In this document: positions 44,193-57,432 of the stretch, one piece after another
How the letters are laid out: each line of letters starts with the position of its first letter
Numbering within the stretch: the first letter of the stretch is position 1
NCBI GenBank assembly: GCA_963693085.1
Contig: OY856409.1
Span: 1,615,119,711-1,615,183,710 of the forward strand
DNA length: 64,000 nucleotides
Direction: 5' to 3'
From: Alisma plantago-aquatica
Taxonomy: Eukaryota > Streptophyta > Magnoliopsida > Alismatales > Alismataceae
Position numbers and translations under genes: made by a program
Notes under the pieces: model-generated
What the model saw: only the letters and a program-made list of their open reading frames with translations
The model's database searches: none
Told to the model about the DNA's origin: nothing

Positions 44193-47048
44193 ATGTATGA
44201 TTTTTTAATTATGTGATTTATGTGCCTTAAATGGATTCATTTGATAAATAGCCTTGTATGTTTGATTTTGTGGACCTTGTTGGCTATTGGGCCCAATAAC
44301 AAGAAAAAGGAATAAAAAGGAAAATAAATCAACTAATAAAGGAATAACTAAGATAATGAGAAAAGAAATATGTAGAAGCATCTAGAAGGCTAAGAATTAT
44401 CCTTCAAGAAGGGATTTCATATCTTTGGGATTCCTTGGGTTCCATGGAGTCTAAGTTGCAAAGATAATAGGATAATAAAGAGAAAATACCAATTAAATAA
44501 GCTTTAATAAGGATAACTTGCACATGAAGATAATGCCATTTTCCTTTAGAATTTGGGAATCAAATTGGTTAACCGAGTAGATTAAGGCGAGATAAAGATT
44601 CCCTTAAAATTTGGTTGAAAAAGTACACTCGATTAAGGAGATATAGATTTTTGAAGTTATCCTAAAGTGGAAAGATAATTTGATTAAGAAATATGTCACT
44701 TTTCTCCAATTTACCTGAAATAAGTGTTCTTGGCGCATGAATGATGGTCGTTGGATTTAGGATCCAGTGGCAGTTATTCTTTGTGCCCTTCCATTAGGAA
44801 AGAGTAGGGAAATGAGATTTCATGATGGGAATCCTCGATGGTCTCTGCACAGGAGTTTTTGGAAAGAACCCCATTGAGACTGGGAGAGGAAGACGCACCT
44901 AATGAACCCCAAAATCCTCCCTTATCGGCTGGGATTGGGAGTTTCCCCAATGGAGATGAACTCCATGGGAACTAGCCTAAAGCCGGCCTATAAAAGAGGG
45001 GATGATTCCCCTTCTGCAAAGTTTTAGACTCCTTCATGAGGTCTGTGGCATCTAGCCAATTGTCCCTGCCAACAGGTTGGCCCTAGGCCTAGTTATATGG
45101 CCATTTTCTCCTGCCCAACTGGTGCCTTGCTCGGATGAGACGGCCACTCATAGGTGGTGTTCCAGACCACCAGAGATGCAGGCGGGGCTCTGGGTGAGTT
45201 CGTCCCTGGTTGGCAGAGCCAAGGGAGACACCAATGTGGCTTTGCGGGGCTTAAAGGGCGAGATTAATGTCGGGTTGACCGACAGAGAGCGGCGCTCTCT
45301 GGAGTGGGGCAGAATGGAGGTAGAAGATGAGAAAAGACAAAATCCTAGAATCACCCTCGAGTGAGCTTTGTAGACTTTGGAGCCAGGAGGGGTAGAGTCA
45401 TCTTTTGACCCTTCTAAGGGTCACAGCCTGCATGGCATGTTGCGCCAGGAGGGCGGGCACCTATTGGCCAGCCAGGATGATGTGACAGTGTCTTATTGGC
45501 CCAAAGGTACTTATCTCACAAAAATCTTAATTAATTATTGGTTACTCTGATTAAGACAAATAATATATGAATCTTGCTCAGAAAAACATGAGGAATCCAA
45601 TAAAAATATAATTATACTCTTTTTCTACTTCTAATTTGAAAATTACATAAATTTGATAACTTTAATGCTTTAAATAGATCAAAGCCCTAGATCTTGATTA
45701 TGGATGTATTTAATAGACTTAGATGGGGCTAGTAATCAAAGTCTGACTTAATTTCATAAATATGATGAAAGAGATCTAATTAGAGATAATTGTTCATAAT
45801 TGGTGTAATTAGGGTTTACTAACCTAAAAGATGTGAAAAATGGTAATTAGGGTTCATTTGTGAATTTGACTATGATCATTGATGAAATTAAAGTTGTCAA
45901 TTCAAAAGAGCCTAAACATGCTAATTGGTCTTAATGGTCTTGATATGACCTAAAAGGATAAGGTTGGTAGTTTAGTGTTAAAGAGATATATTTTACTTAA
46001 TTGGAATTCAATCATGCATATGATGTTGAAATTGGGGTTTGTGGGCCAAAACTGCATTAAAAGTGATAATTGGATGGTGGAAGATAAAACCCTAATAAAA
46101 CCCTAAAAGGTGGCATAGAAACCCTAATGTGGGACTCGAGTCAATCTTGAGGATGTTTAATGACACGTGGGTGTTATGCATTAATTTGAAGATCACCGAT
46201 TGATTGATTGATTATTCTTGATTATTTTTGCTTGGACATCAAGTTACTCTGGATCAGGTATGTGGTTATTTTATGAATAATCACCTTTAGTTTCATGGCA
46301 TTTCATGAATGTATCTCGATTGATTGCAACCTAAACTGTTGGATGTTCAATTCTGCAATCCTATAAAGTCCTTATGTGTATCACAATTAAATATGAATGT
46401 GTTACTCAAACCTACACACCACCCTAATGTATGTAGCAAGACCAAGCCCCAGAGGGAAGGTCTGATTTGGTCAAGCCCCGGAGGGAAGACCATTGGGCAC
46501 CCTGAGAGGTGACCCTAGGCACCAAGCTCGGGATGGAGAAGGTGGCCTTATGTTCCTTGCAAGGACAAAACCATAAGAGAGGGTAATCCAGGGTTTAGGG
46601 CAAAAGCAGTTGAGAAGTCACATTGAAAGCATAATTTGGATTGTTAACCAATTATTTGTGATAATTAGGTTGTTAGAAACTATTTATGGAATTGTGATTG
46701 TTCCCCACATACCAGTATAGAAATATACTGACTGATATTTTGTTTGTCAGCATTTTAGTTACATTTCTAAAAAAGGACAAATAGTAAATTGAAATATTGT
46801 GAAGATACAATTAATTTGTTCAAGGAGGGTTAGTTAGATAGACTTGTTCGGTAGATAGAAGTCTAAATCCGAATTTTCGTGGTATGCAAAAATATTTATT
46901 TTTATTCCAGCTTTTCAGTTTAGACATAGTAGAATTTGATAATTAATTTTGATTAAATGTCAAATCATGGATCCTGAATTATTAGGATAGCATCTCTGAC
47001 CTTTTAGTCTCCCTTGATTGGGGGTTACCGGGAGATGTGGTCGTTACA
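44136..47048 (+). repeat. 3' LTR of the chromovirus
   Basis: 2913 bp aligned along its whole length with 37284-40188; TATA at 44989-44996; ends TCGTTACA. Confidence 0.95.
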
Positions 47049-49240
47049 ATATTGGTGGGCCATATGCTACTAGGTGACATCTTAGTCGAATTGGAAGAGC
47101 ATTTTGATCTAATAGGAGTGGTGTTTTTGGTGCATAAGTTTGATCATTGATGATGATATAGATATTAAGTCAAAGATTAAGGGTTGAGTAGCCTCATAAC
47201 GTAATCATGAAGATTTAACTTCAAAGTATCAAGTAGAGTTGGATTTCCTTTTAAGCAAGTAGTTGTTGGTCAAGTATAGGCATGACTAGCTCATGGTTTA
47301 AATGGGGTACAATGATGGATGAGGTTTGTTCATGAAAGTACATCACTAGTAAGAAAAATTAGTTACCCAGTCAAATTAAGGTTGAATACTAGGAAGAGGT
47401 TAAGATTCTTGGGAAAAAGTAGGAATTGGACTACTTTTGTCCTATTTATGGGCCAATTTTGAAGATCCCTCTAGGTTTGGACCTAATTTTGGAAGCCTTT
47501 TAGCATGTAACACAAGGTTAAAGCATGGTTGGTGGTATGTTTGAGGAGAATGACATGACTTTACTATGCGTATAGCACAAGTGTACGCGTCAATGTAATA
47601 TAGGCCTTGTGAGGCTCGAGTTGAACATAGGGAAACGTAATTATCGGTAGACTACTACTAACTACTCGCGATCAGCTAAACCAATTATAAAAGTTTGCAA
47701 GTTGTTTTAAAAAAGAAAAATAAAAAAAAATAAAAAAAACAATCGATCAAATGGTTGGTTTAATCAATTCAAAAGAAATCTCTAGGATTGCAGTTTCACC
47801 GTGGGTTCTCATTGTATTAATTCCTTCATAGTTATCACAACTCGTCTCCCTTTTCGGATAGTGGCATGTAGCCAGAATTTCTCACTTCCGCGATACAATT
47901 CACTACCTTAATCTAGGTCAGTTCCATGCCAGTAGTAACCTATGCCCTAGACTAGGTGCATGAAAAACATGTCTTTGGGTTCCCACCATTAACCGTACAT
48001 CTCCTTTTCCAAAGGATTTATTAGTTAATGTGATTACCGCCTCTTTTCCATCGTTAATTCTTCGTCAAAAGCAATTAAAGGAATTAGATTACCATTATGG
48101 TGATCAAGCACAATGATAGAAATGGAGAAAACGATATCATACCACGGATTTGAGGGATAAATTATGATAAACTATGTAAAAAGAGTCATACAACGATTTC
48201 CTGAGCTACTCCTGATCCTAGAGACAAAGGGGTTTATCCCTGCATGTTCATCTCAATGCAAAACACCATGAAGGAATGATCGGACGTCGATCATTAAATG
48301 AATGAAGGATGGGATTTCAACATGTTTGTTCTTAACTTAGTGCAATTGTAGTGAAATATTTTTGTTATGGAATCCAACCAAAGCTCCTTTTAATTTTAAG
48401 ATGATTTTTCACATAGGTCTTTTTTTTCTTAATCATCATCATTTTGCAAAAAAAGACTTCTCTAGCTAAACCCAAGAAAATATGTGGATTTCTCTACTAA
48501 CATCTTATTTGAAACACACTTCTTTTGGGGTGAATTTTCTTAGGGGATAATTTTTAGTTTACATTTTCATGACTTTATGTTTGCAATAATGTAATGTTGT
48601 CAAAATAATCACGCACATAATTCTTTTAAAAAAGCAAATAATCAAATCTAGTATCAATTGTTATGCTTCACTTTGCAAAATCATCATCCAAAAGTCACGA
48701 AAAAATATAAATTTCAGTAAGTGCAACCACACCCATTAGTAATTATTATGTAAACCCTAAAATTTATAATTAAGCCTTAATTAAAATGAGGTCATTAATA
48801 TATGTTTTACACAAAATATAGCCCTAATTGATAAATAAGTGGTACATGAGGATATACACTAAAATTGACCTAATTGTTGCATGTATTTTGGCCCAATAAA
48901 CTATGTGTATCAAATATGATAGTAGTTTGCTTCCCTACAAATATGGGACTTTAATCCTTTTGCATAATATTAGGTAATTGGTATGAGTTTTATCACATAA
49001 TTTTAGTTAAAATAATTGTAACTCTTGGTAGAAATCTAAGTTAACGTTTGGGTTCTACACATAGTAGTTAGCTAAGAGACCCATTTTTGTTATGTTTAGA
49101 TGATCTTAGATGTACATATTTAGTTTGATAAGAAAATAGAAATTAAAATCTTAATCAAGTCCTAAAATGATATGTTCGTCATTAGCTTCTCTTCTAACAT
49201 GATCCCTCTTATGATTGGACGAATATGATTAGCTTTGTAT
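47049..49240. other. Unassigned repeat-like sequence, contains A-rich tract
   Basis: Starts with the right copy of the 5-bp duplication. At 47710-47742 an A-rich tract (AAAAAAG, then A-runs broken by T and C) is followed by UTR- or LTR-like sequence with no ORF above 60 codons. It may be the outer part of the Tat element, but no match to its left side was found. Confidence 0.4.
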
Positions 49241-49248
49241 CAGTAGTC

Positions 49249-49485
49249 TCATGCACCCCTTTGAGTTCTGACCCCTTTTTGGGTCAAAATCTGGGACATA
49301 GACTCCTCTGTAGTATGGATTATGTCCCCTCCAATTGAGTCATGCATGATGTGAACTCCATAGCAGGAAAACCCATTTCCACCTTTATATCCCTCACTTA
49401 TAGATCTAATTGTGAGAAAAAACCACACCAACCTTCCCAACTTTGAAAGGAGAACTTGATCCCTAGCTTTTGTAGATTCCATCAA
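49249..49485 (-). pseudogene. Possible LINE ORF1 zinc-knuckle scrap
   Basis: The 78-codon minus ORF contains Y-K-G-G-N-G-F-S-C-Y-G-V-H-I-M-H-D-S, which resembles the Y-E-x-x-x-x-F-C-x-x-C-G-x-x-G-H knuckle of plant LINE ORF1 with the second Cys lost. No other LINE domain is near. It could equally be chance. Confidence 0.25.
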
Positions 49486-50085
49486 CCCTAGAGTTCTAGT
49501 TAACCCAGACTATGTTTCCCTTTGACTTCAAACCTCATAGGAGTTTAAACTCTCCCCACTTCTTCATCTATATAGGTATCCATCCATAAAAGATCAAAGA
49601 CCACCCAAAAACATAAATAGGTTGTATTTTCTCCCCCAGTCCATTGACTTGATATCCTCTAGACTCCACCTTGATCATGTTTCCTTCTATAGTCAGTGAT
49701 AAGAAGACAAATAACCCAAAGGATCGTTGATGCTCCTAACTTGATCAAGGAGCCTTTGTGAAGCTTTATTTCCTAGAAATTTTAATTTATGCCCTATAAA
49801 TCTCAATTCCCTCTTTGTCATAGCATTTCATATTCTACAACCAATACCCAAACGTAGTTTGTCACTTTTCTTAGTTTCTTCATTCTTTGCTTTGTTGTGA
49901 GGTATTGAAGTCATTCACCACATTAGGTTTCATCATATGTTAGTTTGTCATGTTTTCCCTAACCCCCATCCTTGGTTTAGACAAGGTGAGGAATAGTGGT
50001 GGATCTAGTAAATCAAAGTAGGGTTTATGGGTTAGATGGGTCATCATCGAAGTTGCTACTCAATGATCAAAGTCTTTTTATTTTA

Positions 50086-50695
50086 CCAATCAACAGAACA
50101 TAGACTATATAGAAAGAATATTACATATATTCTTCTCAAAATAAAAAATGAAACCTGAGTAAGTAACAACTACAAAGAGAGAAAGAGAATACTAAGATAG
50201 AGAGGGATCCTCATACACCACATCAAACTCTCTATCTAAATTGTAAAAACAACAACACAAATAAATTAAGAATGTCTTCCATTGATGTTCTCCTTCTTTT
50301 CTTTACTTATTTATTGGAAAATCTAATTTCTTCACAACTAAAAATTAGGTGCTCTAAATAGTTTCCCTTTTTGGATAAAATTTCAAAAGACCAATCAACA
50401 AATAATAGACTATATAGAAACCATAATACATATGTTCTTATCAAAAAATTAGATTAAAACTTAAATAAGTAAAAAGAAAAAAGAGAGAAAAGGAATACCA
50501 GGATACAGAGAGTTCTTTGTACACCACATCACAGGAGCTCTTTATTATACCTCTATGGTAAATATGGAAACAAAAAATAATACATGTAAATATTAATACT
50601 ATCTTTCATTTTTTTCTCCTTCAAACTTTATTTATATAATTGGATAACTTAAATGATGACCAAAGTTGGCACTCTAAAATATTTTTTTTCTTAGA
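50086..50695. repeat. Diverged 305-bp direct duplication (two units)
   Basis: Unit 1 starts at 50086 and unit 2 at 50391, both with CCAATCAACA, then ATAGACTATATAGAAA, CACCACATCA and (A)TGCTCTAAATA-like ends. Adjacent, same orientation, no ORF. Confidence 0.8.
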
Positions 50696-53344
50696 TGAAC
50701 ATTGTGTGGTCGTATGAATTGAGCTCAATTCAATTATTATTGGTCAATAATGATCTACCATCTAAGCTATCAGGTAACATTTAAACTTGTGTTGCATCAT
50801 GGAAAATAAATAAAGGCTTTGTGACCCTAGCCAGATAAAAATTTTATGCAATTGGGAATCAAACCTGAGGTTGTTGATTTATGTTGAGAGAAAAATACTA
50901 GTTGCACTACTAAAATCTTTCTATTTAGTTAATATAATATTATTTCTTAGTTGTATAATGTGTATAAATATATATACATATGTATTATGAATTTAGATTT
51001 GGGGGTGCTAGAGCCCCAGTAGCCCCCTGGATATGCCCCCAGTGAGGACAAAAATTTTGGTTTTGGGGAACCTTTTTACCTATCTCTTAGGCTAGACTTG
51101 GTCATAACAAATCCAAGGAACATAATGGAACCATTTCTCATCCATATTTTTTTGAGTATTTGTAGTTTTGATAAAGATGTCTAGTCTTCCATTGAGATTT
51201 TGGGAATTTAAAGTTATTAATGTTATACAAAGATTAGAGTGGGTGGCATTCCCTTTCTATCCTCTTTTTTTGTAGTTCCATGAGTCGTATATGGGTAGTG
51301 TAGCACATTTTCTTTTTTTGTCAGCCCCATTGTCTGATTGATGAAGTCTACATGTGGCTAGGCTTAATATTGCCAACTAGGCTAGGGTTCCATAGTTGGA
51401 TTATGTGATAGATGTGGTTACTAGGATTTATTGAAATTTTCTATTGATACAGACTTTAGCATTCACATTTCATTCATCCAATGTCAAAACAACTACATAT
51501 GAATAATTGGTTGAAAAATAGAAATCCAAAGAACGTGTTTAGCCTAGTTTTAAAGTCTATTTTGACCCATATCCCCCTAAACTATAAGAACCCATGATAT
51601 TCTAGAAATTAGGTTGAGTATTAATCGTTAATTAATTTTAATTGTTGAACATGGTAGCTTAGGCTTCATTGTCCTCAGGATATATATTAGGAGCTTCTAC
51701 AAGAAAGATAATTGGTTCATGCACTTCAAAGATGACTAACTGATGTGTATATGTTATTATGTATGTATGTATGTATGTGCAACAATATGAATGGTTATAC
51801 TTCAATTTTTTTTATAAAGATAGAAGTTATTAGATCAAACAATCACAAGTTCTTTCTATTTAAAAAATTATTATATCACTTTTCATGAATCTTATGAACA
51901 ATATTTAAGAATTTTTCAAGGATATGTTTAAGATAATAAACCTTACATGCGGTCATGGCCAAGAGGCACTTTGTTGCAATCTTAGAGGCACTTTGGTGTA
52001 ACCTGAGAAACACTTAGAGAAAAATAAGAGATACATCACTACATAGAAGAGGCACTTTGGTACAAACCTGAGCATTCTTGTATAATCCTAACAAAAGATT
52101 ATAACAAGTAATCTTTTCAAATTTATGATGTCAAATTCTTAATTTCAAAGTATATGATATTATATGTTGAAAGTGTTCAATTCCAATTATTGACTATTTT
52201 AAGCATGGGTGGGAGATGTAATGTCTGTATGTGAGGAGAAAAAACAAAGCTATATCCATCTAATGTCTAGTTCAAGGATTCCTGATACTCAACGTGGAGG
52301 GGTGCTAACTATTACATGACAATTACTTAAGTTTTTTCAGTATATACAGATCATATTTAAGATTAATTTAAAGTTTAATTTTTGTTTGAAACTTGATACT
52401 TGAGAAGTGTTATTTATCATGTGATGGTTGAATGAAGCTTTAATTCTATGCAAATATTCTCATTTTTTGTGATGTCCCCCTTGAAAATGGAAGTAATGCA
52501 TGCTTCCGCTCAATGTATGTGTGTTTCAGAAAGTCAGGAAATAGTAGATTACCTTGGACTTAGCCTACAACTTATCTCACATATGATCTATATTAGCACC
52601 TTAATAGCAAATCCAACTAGAAGGTATGCTTTGAACGCACTAATTCTAAACCAGGAATCTCTTAACCAACAATTTCTAGATGAATATACTCTATTATGGT
52701 AGTCATTGATATATGTGTAACATACCTAAACTCTAGATACATGTGATGTTCCTCCCCTTTCCTAATGATGTTTCATAAAAATAATATTAGGTACCTCATT
52801 CCTTATTCAAGACATATTAAGGTTAAATGGAATTAGATAGTACCATGAATGTATAAATATTCTGTATATATGAGTCTTAGGACAAAATAACCAAAAAATC
52901 AGTAGTAGGTTTTGATGTATAAATATACAATTCAATAGTTTTGGTTATAAGGTAAAGTTCTAGGATCATTTTATGACTAATTGATGGAAGGAATAAGATA
53001 AATATTAAATAATGTATCAAATTAATTAATAAATGAGAATAAATTCATCAAATGAGTACTTATCATTAAAATAAATAAGTCAAAATATCAAACATTTTCA
53101 AAAGATGAAATTAAAGTTCAAATTGGACTCCTCACACTTTAATTAGTCTACTATCAAAATCCTTGTCAATTGGATGTTATTTTCTTCACCAGTTAAAGAA
53201 AAGATGTAATTCAACTTTAAGTAATTGACTTGATTAATTAATCAAATTGAAGCATGCTAGTGTTTGTTTGTATTGTGATATCATGTAGCTAGGTTCCCTA
53301 CCTCATGTGAACTTCTATAATCAAAAGGCTAGCAGACCTCATCC
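50696..53344. other. AT-rich sequence without recognisable genes
   Basis: Contains an (ATGT)5 microsatellite at 51759-51779 and three copies of AGAGGCACTTTG (about 51961, 51985, 52048). The plus ORF 52448-52702 (84 codons) has no motif. Confidence 0.5.
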
Positions 53345-54055
53345 ATCTGATCGAGAAGTTGGTATCATTTTAGCTAAGAATATTCTCTACTATTAAAAAA
53401 ATTCTAAAAAGGAAATATCTGGCGCATAATGCTTGCTTTGAAGGCATAACTTTTATATTATTAGTAATATGGTATGAAAGCATGAAAAATAACTCCACAA
53501 AACAATTGCTCACATGTAACACAGATTAACTCAACCTTACATGTCAACCCTAGAAACTTAATATTTATCTTATGTGGACTATGTGACTTAGCCTCTAGGT
53601 TAGAATGTATATGTTCAAGAACATGTGTAGACTTATAAACCCAAAACCTCTATTTTCTCATATTAATATCTTGTAGTATGGGATGCTGGTTTAGGATGGT
53701 GAGAAAGGGGAGATCTTATAATTATAACCCTAGACATATGTTTGTGGCATGTACTTAGGGTAGCTACACAAGTCTACGCTTGGTTCTTGAGCACCTTGGT
53801 TCTAAACCTAGAGGTTAAGTCACATAGTCCACAAAGGACAACTTACTCAATTTCTTGGGTTGACGTGTAAGATTGAGTTAATTTGTGTTTCATGTGAGTA
53901 ATTGTTTGATGTAGTTATTGTTCACATTGGATACCATCTTACTGAAAATATTTAATTGACGCCTTGAAATCAAGAATTATGTGCATTAAGCTTTCCTTTT
54001 AGAAAATGTGTAATCTTTAAATCATAGCTTTCAATGATATGAGACATTGACCAGA
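53345..54055. mobile_element. Foldback element: arms about 285 bp, loop 139 bp
   Basis: The left arm (53345-53632) and right arm (53772-54055) are diverged inverted copies. The best block is TGGACTATGTGACTTA followed by CCTCTAGGTT (53576-53600), inverted at about 53803-53830, then AACTCAAnCTTACAnGTCAACCC further out. A transcript could fold into one long imperfect hairpin. No terminal duplication was fixed, so it could be a foldback/MITE-like transposon or an inverted duplication. Confidence 0.8.
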
Positions 54056-54939
54056 TCTTCCTTATTATGTAAAACATGTGTATCTATATTTGTGCCTTGA
54101 AAATAAAAGAGACTAAAGTAGAAAGATTTGGAGATTCAAATAATTTTCCTAGTGATACATATGTTAAAAGCCATAATTATTAGTAAGATTCACTAAACCA
54201 CAAAAATATCTTTTAGTAATCATAAATAATTTACAAAATGCATACTTGTCTACTAAAAATAATTCTATTGTGAACTAGCCCATAATAGAAAATATTAAGC
54301 GTAAAAAAGATTTTCCACAAATAGTCACCTTTATCCCATTGTTGCTTCATTAATTCCCTTCGACCAAGGTCAAATCACAATTAATTTTTTCCAAAGCCAT
54401 TTTTGGCCAAACAAGACCAATCAAACACCACACTTAGGAGACACCTATTCCTTCTAAAATCATCTCTCTTAATCTAGAACTCCAACAGTCATGAAATTTG
54501 GAACAACACTTTCCCATAAACATCATATTAACTAAGAATAAAACCAAAATGTGAAAGTTTAAAGGCCTGATCAATTCTCCCAACAAGAGAAAATGTAATT
54601 TCTCATATCAATTTTTAATATTCATAATTCTCATTGAATTTCCCATAATAATAAATCATTTCTAAATGTATCCAATTCCATTCTCTTTCCTAATAAATAG
54701 TCTTTGATTGCTAAAATAGGAATTCACCCACAATTTACAAATGGAAACCACATCATATTTCTAAAAACAATTTATCCTTGAATTCTTTTCAAACTATCCC
54801 CAAAATGTCATTATCACTCTATATTTTGGATGCATACACTCAAAATATAATCAAACTCAATCTATTTTCTAGTTCACAATTCACCATTTATCAAAACAAT
54901 GTGATTTGGCAAAAACACCCTAAAAGTAAGGATATTACA
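54056..54939 (-). repeat. Possible gypsy LTR end on the minus strand
   Basis: Read on the minus strand, sequence from 54939 begins TGTAATATCCTTAC, a form common at plant gypsy LTR starts. The bases just before it (AAGGTGGAGAC) could be a purine tract. No pol end is seen upstream, and the other LTR terminus was not found. Confidence 0.3.
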
Positions 54940-56959
54940 AGAAATGTCTCCACCTTGCAAAAGGTGGTTTGCGTGAGGGATAGGTAGTTGATTGGACTAT
55001 AGTCATTGACCTAGGTCAAAATTTGAGTTGGCCTAGATCATATGGCCATTGATCATCACCCTCATCACTAGAAGCCCACACAATGGAATTGGGCCATGTC
55101 ATTGCAGCCACTAGAGAGTGAGAGGCAAGAGAGAAATAGGGTGAGGTAGATCCTAAAAATTATTTTGGGTGCTCGAGAAGATCTTAAGAAGTTGAATCTA
55201 CCCTTAGATCCTCTAGAGTGGTACAAGGGTTTTGTAGTGCATAAATGTGGAGAATGAATCGTGTTGGTGGTAGCGGTGAGTTTGAAAGGGCTTTATATGA
55301 GAATAGTTAGGTTTAAGCCAAGATAGGGTTTTGACCTTGTGGAATGATAGGGAGATCAGAGGATGTGTCATTCTCCATGAATGTTTCACCAAGATTAGTA
55401 TTTCATTTTTTATCCATGATGGATTAGAGAGAGGAAGAGGGTGAGGGGGAAATCAAGGAGTGATGTGAAGCCATTAAGGCAAGGGAAAGCTAGGAATATG
55501 GGGTTGCATTGTTCCACTTTCCAAAAATGGGTGAGAGGTGGAAGATGACTAGGGTACAATAGATCAGGATGCAAGGGTTGTCATTGGTCCCAAGAAATAA
55601 AAGGTGTGCCCTTAGTCCTAACTTATGATGCACGTTAAACATCACACCAACAATTAAATTGTCAATCAACCATAGTCCAAAAGAAACATTACTCAAAAAT
55701 TACTTTTATTCAAAATGTGCTCTCTCCTAAAGCACAACTCTAAATGAAATGAAATTCTAGACATAGATTTATTCCCAAGAAATCTCCACTTTAACCAAAA
55801 AGGAGACAACAATTAGTTTGTTTGACTAACTAAATAAATAATTTATCAAAACACTTACTTAGAAAGGCATTTCGTTGTAATTAATCACTATGAGTCATCC
55901 ACAAAAAACTTAAAAGTACACTAATTCTACAATATATTTCAAACTTCTCAAAATTTAATTTATTTCTCCCAAAATCATTTAATTGGACAATAAGACATCA
56001 AAAGTCAACCCATCCACCAAAAAAACCCGCATCACTTAGATTTTCTTAAAATTGTCATTAGAAACCTCAAGTCACACCGTTATTTGTTATTTTGTGAATT
56101 GAGAGCCACAAAATATCTAACATTGATTGAATGATGAAGTTGATAATATCAAGTAAGATCAAATACAAATAGTAATTAGTGAAAATCCATTTCATCACAT
56201 GAATCCAGTATACCTTGATACTGAGTCTCAGCCCACAATAAGATCCTCAGCTTTAGGTTGTAGACAAAATTTATTATATGAGTGCAAGTATGACCCTCAC
56301 CTAAGGGTGTATATATGGCTTACTACACATGAATACATGAAAGGATCCTCATCTGAGAGTGTACATAGGTTCTCATGTGAAAATAAAAAGACCCTAACTT
56401 GTGGGAATAGAGTGGGTCAAATACCTCAAATATCCTCAAACCCATATGACAGATGATTTAATGGAAAAAAAGTTGTATAACATAAAAATGTTATAAAATG
56501 CATTATGGTTTCATAGAAAATAAAGTTGTTTAAATTTTATATCTCTTATTTATATATTACTTTCAAGATTATATATTATTATGCAATTTCACATGTCACC
56601 CTGTTAGTATACCAATGAAACTATGTTGATAGTGTCTTGATTTTCCCCTAATAGGTAAAAGATGGACAACTTTTGAAGGATTGACAAGATTTGGTTTTTG
56701 TACTAGTTCTGATATTGTGATGATGAAATGAATAAGTTCCACTAAATCATCTTAATGATGGATCTTCTTAAAGTAAAAAAGGGTTTTATAGTTTTAAGTT
56801 TAGTTTATTAACGTATCTTATCCAAGTTTGCCTTTGAGCCATGTTGTAGAACCTAAGTGGTTCATTCAAATATTTAAATGGAAATTTTATTCTAATTACT
56901 ATGTATTTTGTCAGATCAATGTTGACTATTTAGGATTGGGGTCAACCCAGCTTGTGACA
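54940..56959. other. Unassigned 2 kb
   Basis: No protein motif or repeat partner recognised. The ORFs at 55490-55696 (minus) and 56199-56456 (plus) have no familiar features. Confidence 0.45.
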
Positions 56960-57379
56960 GGGTAAGTCCTTGGTGAAGGCCAAAGACTAATTGCAAGAGT
57001 ACTAAAATAACTAAAGACTCTTGGTCATGAACAGGTAAGTCTTTTTCAAGGTTGTTGGCTCCCTTGGCCTAGAATGATTCTAGTTATCCCTTGACCTATA
57101 AAAGGACGGTCATTATTTTAACTCTATTGATATAATATAAGGTGTAATGAAAGGTTGAAAACCCTAGATATTGACCCCCCCAGGTAGTGGAGGTATATTA
57201 TTTGAGACAAAATCACTACAGTTGTGCCTTCGCTTGTGGATTTTTCAATATCTCTCTCCTTAGATTTGAATACTTGCATAATCATCTTGATAAGTAATTT
57301 GAAGGTCTGATGAAGTTATATGTTTAAGGGATTTTATTGCAATTCACCTCCCACCCTTTGATCCCATTTAGATCCAACA
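56960..57379 (+). repeat. Truncated 5' LTR of gag-only element, copy 2
   Basis: Aligns with the last third of the LTR at 60884-62344 (GGGTAAGTCCT near the start, CCAGGTAGTGGAGG at about 57180) and ends GATCCAACA at 57379. Confidence 0.75.
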
Positions 57380-57381
57380 AC

Positions 57382-57394
57382 TAGTATCGGGTTA
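57382..57394 (+). other. Decayed primer-binding site
   Basis: TAGTATCGGGTTA, two bases after the LTR end; compare TGGTATCAGAGC. Several mismatches, supported by position. Confidence 0.45.
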
Positions 57395-57432
57395 ATGTCT
57401 TATCCATGCAATAATTGCACATGTCTTAAAAG

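Larger units (their letters stand above)
37284..47048 (+). mobile_element. Ty3/gypsy chromovirus (Tekay/Del-like), full length with target duplication
   Basis: Two LTRs of 2905 and 2913 bp, TGTTACAACCCC...TTACA, flank a 3947-bp internal part with a primer site, integrase and chromodomain-type pol end, and a purine tract. ATATT occurs directly before (37279-37283) and after (47049-47053), a perfect 5-bp target duplication. The LTRs are similar (about one difference per 12 bases in the first 75), so this insertion is younger than the copia one. The internal part is too short for gag-pol and I see no gag or RT in it. The copy is therefore non-autonomous by deletion or decay. Confidence 0.95.

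Noticed and set aside
47710..47742. Poly-A tail of another LINE or SINE
   Set aside because: The tract is A-rich but broken by T, C and G, and I saw no LINE 3' end before it and no flanking duplication.
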